Assembly: GCF_016908555.1 (NCBI RefSeq)
Contig: NZ_JAFBEE010000001.1
Span: forward strand, 186,001-250,000
From: Alkaliphilus hydrothermalis
GTDB lineage: Bacteria > Bacillota > Clostridia > Peptostreptococcales > Natronincolaceae
Direction: 5' to 3'
DNA: 64,000 nucleotides
Each line of letters begins with the position of its first letter. Position 1 is the first letter of the stretch. Under the pieces are notes generated by a model. The model saw only the letters and a list, made by a program, of their open reading frames with translations, ran no database searches and was not told the origin of the DNA. Below are positions 8,551 through 18,300 of this stretch, one piece after another. The translations under genes and the position numbers were made by a program.

Positions 8551-8739
8551 TTGGAAACTATTCCAGATTTGGTTGGTTACCCAATTAACGCCGCCATCAA
8601 GGTACTAGAAGATCATAACTTAGAGATTACAATAATAGAGTCCTATGGAAAAGTAAAGGAACAGACGGAGGATGCGAGGGTTATTAGGCAAACCAGCATC
8701 AACAATAATAAAATCGAATTGATAATATCATTTTTTTAG
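8551..8739 (+). CDS. Stand-alone single-PASTA-domain protein
   Basis: 62 residues from a TTG start that follows GGAGG at the end of frr. The whole protein reads as one PASTA domain: IPDLVGYPINAAIKVLEDH at the start, a central strand, then VIRQTS and a C-terminal strand. PASTA domains normally occur as repeats on extracellular parts of Ser/Thr kinases and penicillin-binding proteins and bind muropeptides or beta-lactams. Here there is no signal peptide, membrane helix or kinase, so a cytoplasmic location and unknown role are inferred. It lies three bases after frr and just before uppS (peptidoglycan lipid carrier). Confidence 0.7.
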   Translation: METIPDLVGYPINAAIKVLEDHNLEITIIESYGKVKEQTEDARVIRQTSINNNKIELIISFF

Positions 8740-8740
8740 G

Positions 8741-8758
8741 CCCCCTTCTAGGGGGTTT
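8741..8758 (+). terminator. Short G/C hairpin between PASTA gene and uppS
   Basis: CCCCC (8741-8745) pairs with GGGGG (8751-8755), followed by TTT. It is weak as a terminator and lies directly upstream of the uppS ribosome site. Confidence 0.4.
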
Positions 8759-8782
8759 AAAATGATTGAGGTGGACGACAGT

Positions 8783-9550
8783 ATGGACATTAAAAAATTT
8801 TTCACTGGTAAAGAAAAAATCGACAAAGAATTCAAGACTTCATTAAATCCAGAGAAGATTCCCCAACATATTGCCATTATTATGGATGGGAATGGAAGAT
8901 GGGCCCAGAAAAGGCAGCTTCCAAGAGCTCTAGGTCATCGAGCAGGGGGAGAGGCTCTAAGGGGTGTGATCGAGACAGCCGCCTCAATTGGTGTTAAATA
9001 CTTATCACTGTATGCTTTTTCTACAGAAAACTGGAGTCGTCCAGAATCAGAGGTAACTGCCATTATGCAACTGTTGGTGGAATTTTTAAAGAAAGAAGCT
9101 ATGGAACTCCATGAAAACAATGTTAAAATCCATACCATGGGTGACCTTTCTCGCCTACCAGGGAATCTTGATAAAGAAGTTGAGAGGGTAATGGACATCA
9201 CTAAAGATAATACCGGTTTGGTGGTTAATATTGCATTAAACTATGGAGGTAGGGACGAGCTCCTTCGAGCCTTTAAAAAAATCCATCAAGACATATCAAA
9301 TGGAAAATTAACTGTAAATCATATAGATGAAAGCTTAATAAGTAACTACTTGGATACCGCCACAATTCCTGATCCAGAACTCCTCATTAGAACCAGTGGC
9401 GAATTTCGACTAAGCAACTTTATGATTTGGCAACTATCTTATACGGAGTTTACTTTCCCGGAAAAATATTGGCCAGATTTTAAAGGTGAGGATTTAATTC
9501 AGGCAATCATTGATTATCAAAATCGTGACAGAAGATTTGGTAAGGTATAA
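8783..9550 (+). CDS. uppS: Undecaprenyl diphosphate synthase
   Basis: 255 residues. It condenses eight isopentenyl units onto farnesyl diphosphate to make the C55 carrier for cell-wall synthesis. The catalytic N-terminal motif IIMDGNGRWAQKR, the FSTENWSRP block and the C-terminal RTSGEFRLSNF / WPDF blocks are present; position 3 of GEF-R is usually Q or H, a mild variation. An ATG at 8762 is in frame, but GAGGTGG (8768-8774) sits eight bases before the ATG at 8783, so I chose that one. Confidence 0.95.
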   Translation: MDIKKFFTGKEKIDKEFKTSLNPEKIPQHIAIIMDGNGRWAQKRQLPRALGHRAGGEALRGVIETAASIGVKYLSLYAFSTENWSRPESEVTAIMQLLVEFLKKEAMELHENNVKIHTMGDLSRLPGNLDKEVERVMDITKDNTGLVVNIALNYGGRDELLRAFKKIHQDISNGKLTVNHIDESLISNYLDTATIPDPELLIRTSGEFRLSNFMIWQLSYTEFTFPEKYWPDFKGEDLIQAIIDYQNRDRRFGKV

Positions 9551-9562
9551 AGGGGGGCTTTC

Positions 9563-10351
9563 ATGTTAAAGCGTGTAATAAGTGGGGTGCTGGGAGTACC
9601 AATACTCTTAGCCATCATACATTATGGGGGTATGGCCCTGTTTCTATCGGTCTTGGTGATTTCAGTAATTGGCTTAAGTGAGTTTTATAGAGCCGTGAGA
9701 AACAAGGGAATCAATCCCATTTCATGGGTAGGCTACTTAGCCTCTATTGGAATAATCAGTTTGTTTAATTTTAACTTTGAAGCAAACTACATATTGTTTT
9801 TGATAGTTGTCACAACCTTTATTTTAAGCATCATACTTTTACTAAAACCTAAGTATAATATTACAGATGCCAGTATAACTGCTTTTGGAATCATTTATGT
9901 GACTATTTTATTAGGTCATGTACTTTTAACTAGCAAACAGGATAATAGTATTGCTATTTGGCTAATATTTATTACCGCTTGGGCAACCGATACATGTGCC
10001 TATTTTACGGGTGTTTTCTTTGGCAAAAGAAAACTTTGCCCAGTTATCAGCCCCAAGAAGACGATTGAGGGTGCTATCGGTGGGCTAGTGGGCTCAATTG
10101 TAATCAGTGGGATATTTGGTTACTTATTTTTAGCAGACCACCTATTAGTTGTTTTGTTAATTGGATTAATAGGTAGTATACTATCGGTATTTGGTGACTT
10201 GACGGCCTCAATCATCAAGCGATACGTAGAAGTCAAAGATTACGGCAACTTAATGCCTGGTCATGGTGGTGTTTTAGATCGGTTTGATAGTATTCTATTT
10301 ACAGCACCAGTGGTTTATTATTTCTTGATATTTATGATCAATAATGGGTAA
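9563..10351 (+). CDS. cdsA: Phosphatidate cytidylyltransferase (CDP-diglyceride synthase)
   Basis: 262 residues with about eight membrane segments. It converts phosphatidic acid and CTP to CDP-diacylglycerol, the precursor used by PgsA (also in this window). The family signature spans the C-terminal third: SIIKRYVEVKDYGNLMPGHG followed by GVLDRFDS. The ATG follows AAGGGGGG. The uppS-cdsA-dxr-rseP order is typical of Firmicutes. Confidence 0.96.
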   Translation: MLKRVISGVLGVPILLAIIHYGGMALFLSVLVISVIGLSEFYRAVRNKGINPISWVGYLASIGIISLFNFNFEANYILFLIVVTTFILSIILLLKPKYNITDASITAFGIIYVTILLGHVLLTSKQDNSIAIWLIFITAWATDTCAYFTGVFFGKRKLCPVISPKKTIEGAIGGLVGSIVISGIFGYLFLADHLLVVLLIGLIGSILSVFGDLTASIIKRYVEVKDYGNLMPGHGGVLDRFDSILFTAPVVYYFLIFMINNG

Positions 10352-10387
10352 TAAAATAAGCATGACGTAAAGCATGCTTATTTTATT
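10350..10387 (+). terminator. Long hairpin between cdsA and dxr
   Basis: A perfect 15-bp stem (10350-10364 with 10373-10387) and an 8-base loop. The 3' arm ends in TTTTATT, so it may act as an intrinsic terminator or as an RNA processing/stability element. Confidence 0.6.
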
Positions 10388-10415
10388 GAAGATTTGACAA
10401 CTAAGGGGTGAAAGC

Positions 10416-11561
10416 ATGGAAAAAAATATTTGTATTTTAGGTTCAACAGGCTCTATTGGGAAGCAGGCATTGGAAGTAGTTGCCCAGCACCCAGAGAAGT
10501 TTAAAATATTGGGTCTTGCTGCAATGAGAAGCATTGATGATTTAGAGACTCAAATTCATCAGTTCCAGCCTAAAGTCGTAGCAGTATATGATGAAGAAAA
10601 AGCCCTAGAGTTAAGAAGTCGAGTTCAAGGGAGAATAAAAATAGTAGCAGGTATGGAGGGCTTGATAGAAGTTGCCACCCTTGAGGGGGCTGAAATGATC
10701 CTCAATTCCGTTGTGGGAAGTGTTGGGGTCCTACCTACCCTCGAGGCTATTAAAAGTAACAAACAGGTGGCATTAGCCAATAAAGAGACTTTGGTTGTGG
10801 CGGGGGAATACATTATGAAGGAAGTCAAGAAACATGGCATCAAGATGATTCCTGTAGATAGTGAACATTCAGCTATTTTCCAATGCCTGCAAGGAGAAGA
10901 GGAGAATTCTCTTTCAAAAATAATCCTAACTGCTTCAGGGGGGCCCTTTAGAGAAAGAAGAAAAGAAGAACTAGTGAAGGTTAAATCTAGAGATGCTTTA
11001 AAGCATCCTAACTGGAGTATGGGGAGAAAAATTTCTATTGACTCAGCTACTCTTATGAATAAAGGACTAGAAGTAATCGAAGCAAAATGGTTATTTGACG
11101 TAGATGTGGATAAAATAGATGTAGTGGTACATCCCCAGAGTATTATACACTCAATGATTGAGTTGGAGGATGCATCGGTGATTGCCCAACTGGGTCTTCC
11201 AGATATGAAGCTACCTATTCAGTATGCATTTACTTTTCCAAGAAGATTTGAGGGGAATTTGCCAAAGCTAGATTTAAAGGAAATCGGTCAATTAACTTTT
11301 TATGATGTAGACAACGATAAGTTTCCCTGTCTGTCGTTAGCATATGAAGCCCTTAAAATTGGGGGGACAATGCCATGTGTTGTGAATGGAGCAAATGAGA
11401 TATTAGTAGAATACTATCTACAGGACAAAATTGGTTTTTATGACATTCCAAAGTACATAGAAAAAGCAATGACAAATCACAAGGCCTTTACATATCAAAG
11501 TATCGACGAGATTTTAGAAGTAGACCAGTGGGTAAGAAAATGGGTCACTAGTCAATTTTAG
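10416..11561 (+). CDS. dxr: 1-deoxy-D-xylulose 5-phosphate reductoisomerase
   Basis: 381 residues. It performs the NADPH-dependent second step of the MEP isoprenoid pathway. The NADPH-binding GSTGSIG is at residues 8-14; the substrate and metal site segments PVDSEHSAIFQCL, LTASGGPFR and SIDSATLMNKGLEVIEA are intact. ispG of the same pathway lies 2 kb downstream. Confidence 0.97.
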   Translation: MEKNICILGSTGSIGKQALEVVAQHPEKFKILGLAAMRSIDDLETQIHQFQPKVVAVYDEEKALELRSRVQGRIKIVAGMEGLIEVATLEGAEMILNSVVGSVGVLPTLEAIKSNKQVALANKETLVVAGEYIMKEVKKHGIKMIPVDSEHSAIFQCLQGEEENSLSKIILTASGGPFRERRKEELVKVKSRDALKHPNWSMGRKISIDSATLMNKGLEVIEAKWLFDVDVDKIDVVVHPQSIIHSMIELEDASVIAQLGLPDMKLPIQYAFTFPRRFEGNLPKLDLKEIGQLTFYDVDNDKFPCLSLAYEALKIGGTMPCVVNGANEILVEYYLQDKIGFYDIPKYIEKAMTNHKAFTYQSIDEILEVDQWVRKWVTSQF

Positions 11562-11578
11562 ATAGGTAGGTGTTGATT

Positions 11579-12586
11579 ATGCAAACAGCTTTATCAGCGA
11601 TTATTGTATTTGGTGCTTTAGTATTTTTTCATGAACTAGGACATTTTGCCATTGCCAAGATGGTGGGAATTAAAGTCCATGAATTCGCAATTGGGATGGG
11701 GCCAAAGCTCCTTGGTTTTATCAAGGGAGAAACCCAATACTCCATAAGGATATTGCCTATAGGAGGGTATGTTCGGATGGAGGGTGAAGACGAAGCCTCA
11801 GAAGATGCTAGAAGCTTTAGTAAAAAATCTGTTCCAGCTAGATTAGGGGTTATAGTTGCAGGACCGATTATGAATTTTATTTTGGGTCTGCTGTTATTTA
11901 CTCTATTGTTTTATAATGTTGGTGGAAACCCAACAACAATTATTGCAGAGACCCTTGAAGGTTCCCCAGCGCAAGTGATGCAACTTCAAGAAGGAGATAA
12001 AGTTGTATCAATAGATGGTAAAGAAATTAATAACTGGGGAGATTTGGAGACGGCTATTGCAGCGTCAGAAGGTAATGCGATAGACATACAAGTATTGAGG
12101 AACGGTGAGACCATTACCAAATCCATAGACCCGATGCTGGAGGAAGAAACAGGTAAAGTCATGATCGGGATCGTTCCAGAATATGAAAAATCTTTGTCAG
12201 GAGCGGTTAGAAGTAGCTTTAAGAACTTCAATATGGTTGTAACTGAAATTTTTTCCTTCTTAGGGAGATTAGTATCTGGAAAAGCATCCTCAGAGGAAGT
12301 TGCTGGTCCTGTAGGAATCATCAGTTTAGTGGGGGAGGCCAGCCAAGCGGGTTGGTTAAATCTAGTATTTTTAGCAGCCCTCATCAGTATTAATCTTGGT
12401 TTAATGAACCTCTTGCCAATCCCAGCCCTTGATGGAAGTCGACTGTTATTCCTTTTAGTGGAGCTATTTAGAGGAAAGCCTGTTGACCCTGACAAAGAGG
12501 GTATGATTCATATGGTGGGATTCGCAATATTGATTAGTCTGATGGTATTCGTGACCTATAAAGATATTGTAAAACTTTTTAATTAG
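11579..12586 (+). CDS. rseP: RIP-type site-2 zinc metalloprotease
   Basis: 335 residues from the ATG at 11579, eight bases after GGTAGG; a GTG at 11570 is in frame but lies inside that ribosome site. The zinc motif HELGH is in the first membrane helix, a PDZ domain occupies ~105-190, and the second zinc ligand motif NLLPIPALDGSR is near residue 280. This family (RseP/RasP/YaeL) cleaves membrane-embedded anti-sigma factors and signal peptides. Confidence 0.95.
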   Translation: MQTALSAIIVFGALVFFHELGHFAIAKMVGIKVHEFAIGMGPKLLGFIKGETQYSIRILPIGGYVRMEGEDEASEDARSFSKKSVPARLGVIVAGPIMNFILGLLLFTLLFYNVGGNPTTIIAETLEGSPAQVMQLQEGDKVVSIDGKEINNWGDLETAIAASEGNAIDIQVLRNGETITKSIDPMLEEETGKVMIGIVPEYEKSLSGAVRSSFKNFNMVVTEIFSFLGRLVSGKASSEEVAGPVGIISLVGEASQAGWLNLVFLAALISINLGLMNLLPIPALDGSRLLFLLVELFRGKPVDPDKEGMIHMVGFAILISLMVFVTYKDIVKLFN

Positions 12587-12906
12587 TCTATTTCGAAAAC
12601 ATGACTAGCTTGTCAAGCAACATTAGAAAGTAGTAATATTAAACATATAAGCAAGGAGATGGAGTAGATCATAATCATTTGATCTACTTTGCTTTCTTTT
12701 TTTTACAATTTTCATATTAAATAAAGGATGTTAGGCAAAAATACCTATATTAGGCTAAGAAAGGTATTGGAGAAAATAATAGGCTACGTAATATAATTAT
12801 GTAAATTAGATATCTATATTTGAAGGAGTAACTTGCTTAAGGTAGATGAAATATATATAAGGAATATCAATTAAAATTTGAGTTAGCAATTTAAGGAGGG
12901 GAAAAA
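12587..12906. other. 320-bp non-coding gap between rseP and folA
   Basis: It holds the rseP terminator (12663-12704) and an AT-rich stretch. TTGGAG (12767-12772) and TATAAT (12792-12797) are 19 bases apart, a poor promoter candidate for folA. I see no coding potential. Confidence 0.6.
12663..12704 (+). terminator. Intrinsic terminator after rseP
   Basis: A 9-bp stem (12663-12671 with 12680-12688) is followed by a strong T run (12693-12704). It closes the uppS-cdsA-dxr-rseP transcript. Confidence 0.85.
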
Positions 12907-13404
12907 ATGATTAGTCTTATCGTTGCTGTTGACAAGAATATGGGAATAGGAAAGGATAATAAGTTATTGGCCCATATCAAACCAGATTTACAATACTTTA
13001 AAGGTATTACAGATGGCGCTGTTGTCGTTATGGGATACAACACATATATGTCCCTACCAATTAGACCATTACCCAATAGAAAAAATATTGTTATTACAAG
13101 AAAAGAGATAGCGTTAGAAGGTGCCACTGTAAGCCATAGCTTTGATGAACTTATAGAGTGGGCACAAGCACAACAGGAGGAGATTTTCATATGTGGAGGG
13201 GCCTCCATCTACCAACAAGCAATGCCCTATGCGGATCGATTGTATATAACCCACATCTTTAAATCCTTTGAGGCAGATACCTTTTTCCCTTCCATCGGTG
13301 AAGAGTGGCAAATTACAGATACAAAAGCGGAAAGAGAGAATATTCATCACGAACATCCCCATGTGTTCTGTATATACCAAAAGGGAAAAAGACAAGCCTG
13401 TTGA
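12907..13404 (+). CDS. folA: Dihydrofolate reductase
   Basis: 165 residues. It reduces dihydrofolate to tetrahydrofolate with NADPH. MISLIVAVDKNMGIGKDNK and the catalytic acid in KPDLQYFK, VVMGYNTYMSLP, NRKNIVITR and IFICGGASIYQQAM form the full DHFR set. The usual LPW/LPEDL start of helix B reads LLAHIKPDL here. The last five codons (KRQAC) and the TGA stop come from the inverted repeat that begins at 13395. The position between rseP and ispG is atypical, and the flanks (a terminator before, a repeat after) suggest an inserted cassette. Confidence 0.95.
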   Translation: MISLIVAVDKNMGIGKDNKLLAHIKPDLQYFKGITDGAVVVMGYNTYMSLPIRPLPNRKNIVITRKEIALEGATVSHSFDELIEWAQAQQEEIFICGGASIYQQAMPYADRLYITHIFKSFEADTFFPSIGEEWQITDTKAERENIHHEHPHVFCIYQKGKRQAC

Positions 13405-13516
13405 AAACCCATTATCTTCTGCGTCACTACGAGGAACAAAGCACCCTCGCGTATTTCTATACGCCACGTTCGCTTCGTTTTCTTGTTCCTTGAATCTAAA
13501 GGCTTTTGAACAGGCT
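13395..13516. repeat. 122-bp element with 13-bp terminal inverted repeats
   Basis: AGCCTGTTGAAAA (13395-13407) and its near-perfect complement TTTTGAACAGGCT (13504-13516; one mismatch) bound the element. Nested inside are AGGAACAA/TTGTTCCT (13432-13439 and 13483-13490) and the hairpin GCGTAT-TTCT-ATACGC (13449-13464). Base composition is GC-richer than its flanks. It has no coding capacity of its own, so it looks like a MITE or REP-type repeat. It overlaps the last codons of folA. Confidence 0.75.
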
Positions 13517-13567
13517 GAACTTTATTAATTTTATTAATAAACTTAACGTCGGTAATCCTGACACTGT

Positions 13568-13582
13568 AAGCCTGTTGAAAAC
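13568..13582 (+). repeat. Second copy of the element's left end
   Basis: The 15-mer AAGCCTGTTGAAAAC here is identical to 13394-13408, in direct orientation. It may be the remnant of another copy or part of a larger composite element (13394-13582). Confidence 0.7.
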
Positions 13583-13644
13583 ACAGGAGATAAATGTATA
13601 ATTTAAATTACATAATGAAAATATTACTCATGGAGCGTGAAAGT

Positions 13645-14691
13645 ATGAGGAAAAAAACAAAAGAAATTCGGGTTGGAAATATATTTGTAGGTGGAGAGCA
13701 TCCTGTAACGGTGCAATCCATGACTACTACAGACCCCCAAAACGTTGAGGAAACAGTGGATCAAATCCTACGATTGGAGGAGGCAGGCTGTGATATCGTT
13801 CGGGTGGCGGTTCCAACATTGCGCTCTGCCTACTACATTGGAGAAATCAAAGCCAAGACCAATATACCTATTGTGGCGGATATCCATTTTGATTATCGTA
13901 TTGCCCTTGAGTGCATCAAGCAGGGGATAGATGCCTTGAGGATTAATCCTGGCAACATAGGAGACAAAAAGCGGGTGCAGGAGGTCGTAAAGGCCGCCAA
14001 GGAATGCCAAATTCCAATACGAATAGGCGTTAATGCAGGTTCTTTAGAAAAGCATTTACTAGATAAATATGGACATCCTACCGCCGATGCAATGGTGGAA
14101 AGTGCCATGGAGCATGTGAAGATACTTGAAGAGTTGAACTTTACCGATATTGTTATCTCCCTAAAGGCAAGTGATGTACATTTAACAGTAGAAGCTTATG
14201 AAAAGATTTCACAAATCTGTGATTATCCCCTTCATCTAGGGATCACGGAAGCGGGTACAGTGTGGGCAGGAACCATTAAGTCATCTATTGGTATAGGTGC
14301 TCTTTTATTAAAGGGGATCGGTGACACCATTAGAGTATCCTTAACAGGGGACCCTGTAGAGGAGATTAAAGTAGGTCGACAAATACTGAAATCCCTTGGG
14401 ATCATCCAGAATGAAATCACCATTATATCTTGTCCCACCTGTGGCCGCTGTCAGATTAATTTGATCCGATTGGCCAATGAAGTGGAAGAAAAAGTGGGAA
14501 AGCTGAAGAAGCCTATCAAACTGGCCATTATGGGTTGTGCAGTCAATGGGCCAGGGGAAGCAAGAGAGGCAGACATTGGAATTGCCGGGGGTATAGAGGG
14601 TGCATTACTATTTAAAAAGGGAGAAATAATCAAGAAGATACCTGAGGGGGAAATCATGCAGGTGCTACTGGAAGAAATTGAAAAAATGTAG
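13645..14691 (+). CDS. ispG: 4-hydroxy-3-methylbut-2-enyl diphosphate synthase (GcpE)
   Basis: 348 residues from the ATG at 13645, nine bases after GGAG; earlier in-frame ATGs (13594, 13630) lack a ribosome site. IspG is the [4Fe-4S] enzyme that makes HMBPP in the MEP pathway. The N-terminal TIM barrel opens with GGEHPVTVQSMTTTD, and the cluster ligands are in SCPTCGRCQ and MGCAVNGPGEA. rseP normally precedes ispG directly; here folA and a repeat intervene. Confidence 0.96.
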   Translation: MRKKTKEIRVGNIFVGGEHPVTVQSMTTTDPQNVEETVDQILRLEEAGCDIVRVAVPTLRSAYYIGEIKAKTNIPIVADIHFDYRIALECIKQGIDALRINPGNIGDKKRVQEVVKAAKECQIPIRIGVNAGSLEKHLLDKYGHPTADAMVESAMEHVKILEELNFTDIVISLKASDVHLTVEAYEKISQICDYPLHLGITEAGTVWAGTIKSSIGIGALLLKGIGDTIRVSLTGDPVEEIKVGRQILKSLGIIQNEITIISCPTCGRCQINLIRLANEVEEKVGKLKKPIKLAIMGCAVNGPGEAREADIGIAGGIEGALLFKKGEIIKKIPEGEIMQVLLEEIEKM

Positions 14692-14706
14692 TTGAGGAGG
14701 TTTTCA

Positions 14707-15333
14707 ATGAAGATTTCTGCTATCATTCCAGCCTTTAATGAAGAAGAACGAATCGAAAATGTCATTAAGCCCCTATTGGAGTTATCAAAAATAAGTCGTA
14801 TAATTGTAATAGATGATGGTTCAACGGATAACACCCCCCATGTGGTGAGGCGTTACCCTGTTGAGTTAATTTGCCTACCTCAAAATAGAGGGAAAGCAGA
14901 GGCCGTGAAGGAGGGCTTATCCCATTGTCGTGAGGATGTTGTACTGATGCTGGATGCAGACTTAATCGGGCTAACCTGTCAGCACATAGATGACCTGCTT
15001 GTCCCTGTTATGGATTCAAGTATACAGATGACCATTGGAATTTTCGAGGGGGGTAGGTTTATTACAGATATGGCCCAAAGAGTAGCGCCAAACCTATCGG
15101 GTCAAAGGGCCTTCAAGGGGGAGTTGATTCAAGAAATCCTCAATTTGGATACAGCGGGCTACAGTATAGAAATGGCCTTATCAAAAATGATTAAGGAAAG
15201 AAATATTCTAACAAAGAAGATCACCCTTAAAAATGCCAGTCATGTCACCAAAGAAGAAAAAATTGGGATTTATAAGGGGGCACTTTGGCGGATGAAGATG
15301 TATGGTGATATTATTAAACATTGGCTAAATTAA
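14707..15333 (+). CDS. Family 2 glycosyltransferase
   Basis: 208 residues from the ATG at 14707, following TTGAGGAGG. The GT-A fold is clear: SAIIPAFNEEERIENVI, VIDDGSTDNT and the metal-binding DxD in MLDADLIG (~residues 84-91). There is no membrane segment. It is short for a GT2 enzyme and resembles the glucosyl-3-phosphoglycerate synthase/dolichol-phosphate-sugar-synthase-like branch. The acceptor cannot be told from sequence. It sits between ispG and polC, which are adjacent or near-adjacent in many Firmicutes. Confidence 0.8.
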   Translation: MKISAIIPAFNEEERIENVIKPLLELSKISRIIVIDDGSTDNTPHVVRRYPVELICLPQNRGKAEAVKEGLSHCREDVVLMLDADLIGLTCQHIDDLLVPVMDSSIQMTIGIFEGGRFITDMAQRVAPNLSGQRAFKGELIQEILNLDTAGYSIEMALSKMIKERNILTKKITLKNASHVTKEEKIGIYKGALWRMKMYGDIIKHWLN

Positions 15334-15345
15334 AGGTGGGATTAT

Positions 15346-18300
15346 ATGCAGTCTAATCTAGATATTTGTTTTAGTGATTTCCTTGGCAATCTAGGGATCA
15401 AGGGTTATGGCAGTTTTAAATCCTATCAACTAAAACGAGTAAGGTTTTTTAAAGAAAAAAGGAAGCTGGAACTTAAGCTTGCTTCAGATCAAGTTACGAT
15501 ATGGAAAGAATTAGATAATATTTCTGAAAAGCTCAAGGGACTTCTACAGGTAAGTGAGCTTTCTATAGATTTTATCTATCATTTTAAAATAGAATCGATC
15601 CCCGATATAATAGAAAAGAATCGACACAATATACTTTACTTTATACAACGGTTAGTACCTGCCACTAGAGCAATACTAGATCGGATTACATGGAAGGTAG
15701 AGGAGGAAAAGTTTATAATCCATATCCCTGAACCTATGCTTTGGGAAAAGGCAGTGGAAAGGAATCTCAAGCAAGTTTTAGAGGATTATTTCCTGACCCA
15801 CTTTGGTGTGAAGATTGTTTGTAATATTGAAGGTGGACAGGAGGGAAGCTTTGACCTTGCCGATTATGAAGAGGTAAAGGAAAAGAAAAGTACACAATAT
15901 ATTGATGAAATCATGAGAAATATTCAAATCGCTGAAGTTAACGAAGCTAAATCAGCTGCTAAAAAAGAGGTAAATGGCAACTCTCCGGCCCTTCTTGGAA
16001 AGCCCTTTAGTGGAGAAATCACGCCTTTGAAGGAAATTGTAGGGGAAATGATTAAAATTATATGTGAAGGTGAGACCATTGCAGTAGAAACAAGGGAACT
16101 AAACAGTGGTAAAAAACTCTACACAATTCAATTCACCGACTACACCAGTTCCATGATGGTAAAGATTTTTGAAAGAAAAAACAATACTGTGGACTTTGAA
16201 GAGGAAATTAAAAAGGGTCAATGGTTTAGAGTACAAGGGGACGTGGTATACGACAAATTTGCTAGAGAATACGTGATCATGGCATCCGCCCTCATGTTGA
16301 CCAGCAAAGAACCAATTTTGGACACCTACGAATCGAAAAGAGTAGAGCTTCATCTTCATACTCAGATGTCATCAATGGATGGAGTCAGCAGCACCACCAG
16401 CCTAGTCAAAAGGGCGGCAGAGTGGGGGCACAAGGCAATTGCCATCACCGACCATGGTATCGTACAGGCTTTTCCAGAGGCTATGGATGCTGGGAAGAAG
16501 CATGGCATTAAAATTATCTATGGAATGGAGGGCTATTTAGTCAATGATGAAGCAAAGCTGGTGGAGGGGAATGAAAACTACTCATTAGAAGAGGAGTTTA
16601 TTGTCTTCGACATTGAAACCACAGGTCTATCCAATAAACGGGATAAGATTACAGAAATCGGGGCGGTGAAGGTTAAGAATGGTGAGGTGATTGATCAGTT
16701 CTCATCTTTAATCAATCCAGAGATGCCTATTCCACAAAAAATTGTTGACCTAACAGGCATCACCGATGATATGGTGAAGGATGCCCCTTTAATAGAAGAC
16801 GTATTGCCAAAGTTTTTAAATTTCGTCGGGAATAACCCATTAGTGGCCCATAATGCCTCCTTTGACGTTGGTTTTATAAGGGAAAATGCAAGACAAATGG
16901 GGATTACAATCACCAACTCGGTGGTGGATACATTAAAACTAGCAAGAATCCTTTTACCTCAACTAAAAAAGCATAAGTTGAATGTAATTGCAAAGGAACT
17001 CAATGTCACTCTACTTTCCCACCATAGGGCGGTGGATGATGCCACTGCAACGGCTGAAATTTGGATGCACTTCATTAAAATGTTGCAGGAAAAAGAAATT
17101 TTCACCTTTGATGAAATTAATCAACAACTGACAAAAAAGCTAGATTTTAAAAAACTAGATACCTATCATGTTCTAATCCTAGTGAAGAACTATGAGGGAC
17201 TGAGAAATCTATATGATATTGTTTCCCAATCCCATATTAACTATTTTTATAAAAAGCCCCGTCTACCAAAGAGTCTTTTAAGTAGTCTTAGGGAGGGGTT
17301 AATCGTTGGAACTGCCTGCGAGGCAGGGGAGCTTTATCAAGCACTGTTAAACAATAAGCCAGAGGACGAAATTGAATCCATTGTTCATTACTATGATTTC
17401 TTAGAAATCCAACCAGCGGCTAACAACCAATTCTTGGTGGATAAAGGAATATTAAACAGCGTTGAGGATATACGAAACATTAACAAACGTATTGTTGAGT
17501 TGGGGGAAAAGCACAACAAACCAGTAGTTGCAACAGGAGACGTACATTTCCTTGAAGAAAGGGATGAAGTCTTTAGACGAATTTTGATGGCAGGGCAGGG
17601 CTTTAGTGATGCCGACAATCAGGCCCCCCTATACCTCAAGACGACAACTGAAATGGTTAAGGAGTTCAGCTATCTAGGGAAGGAAAAAGCTGAAGAGGTG
17701 GTAATTCATAGACCAAATGAGCTAAATGATCAAATAGAAGAGTTGATTCCAATTCCAAATGGCACCTTCCCACCGGAGATTGAAGGCTCTGAGGTGGAGT
17801 TAAGAAACATGTGTAATGCAAAGGCCGAGAGAATCTATGGTTCTCCAATACCTGATATTGTAAAAAAACGTCTGGATAAGGAGCTTAATTCTATCATTAG
17901 CAATGGATATGCGGTAATGTATATTATCGCCCAAAAGCTAGTAACAAAATCCATGGAGGATGGCTATTTAGTTGGTTCGAGGGGTTCAGTTGGTTCCTCC
18001 TTTGCCGCCACCATGAGCGATATTACTGAGGTAAATCCACTGCCTCCCCATTATGTATGTCCTGAATGTAAACACTCTGAATTTATTACAGATGGGTCCT
18101 ATGGGTCTGGGGCAGACCTTCCAGACAAAAAGTGTCCGAAATGTGATCATCAGCTCATTAAAGACGGTCACGATATACCCTTTGAAGTTTTCCTTGGATT
18201 TGAGGGGGACAAAGAACCCGATATCGACTTAAACTTTGCTGGAGAATACCAAAGTGAATCCCATAAATATACGGAGGAACTCTTTGGTGAAGGTAAGGTT

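Noticed and set aside
13268..13528. 86-codon + strand ORF across the folA end and the repeat
   Set aside because: It is out of frame with folA, covers palindromic repeat sequence, and has no ribosome site.
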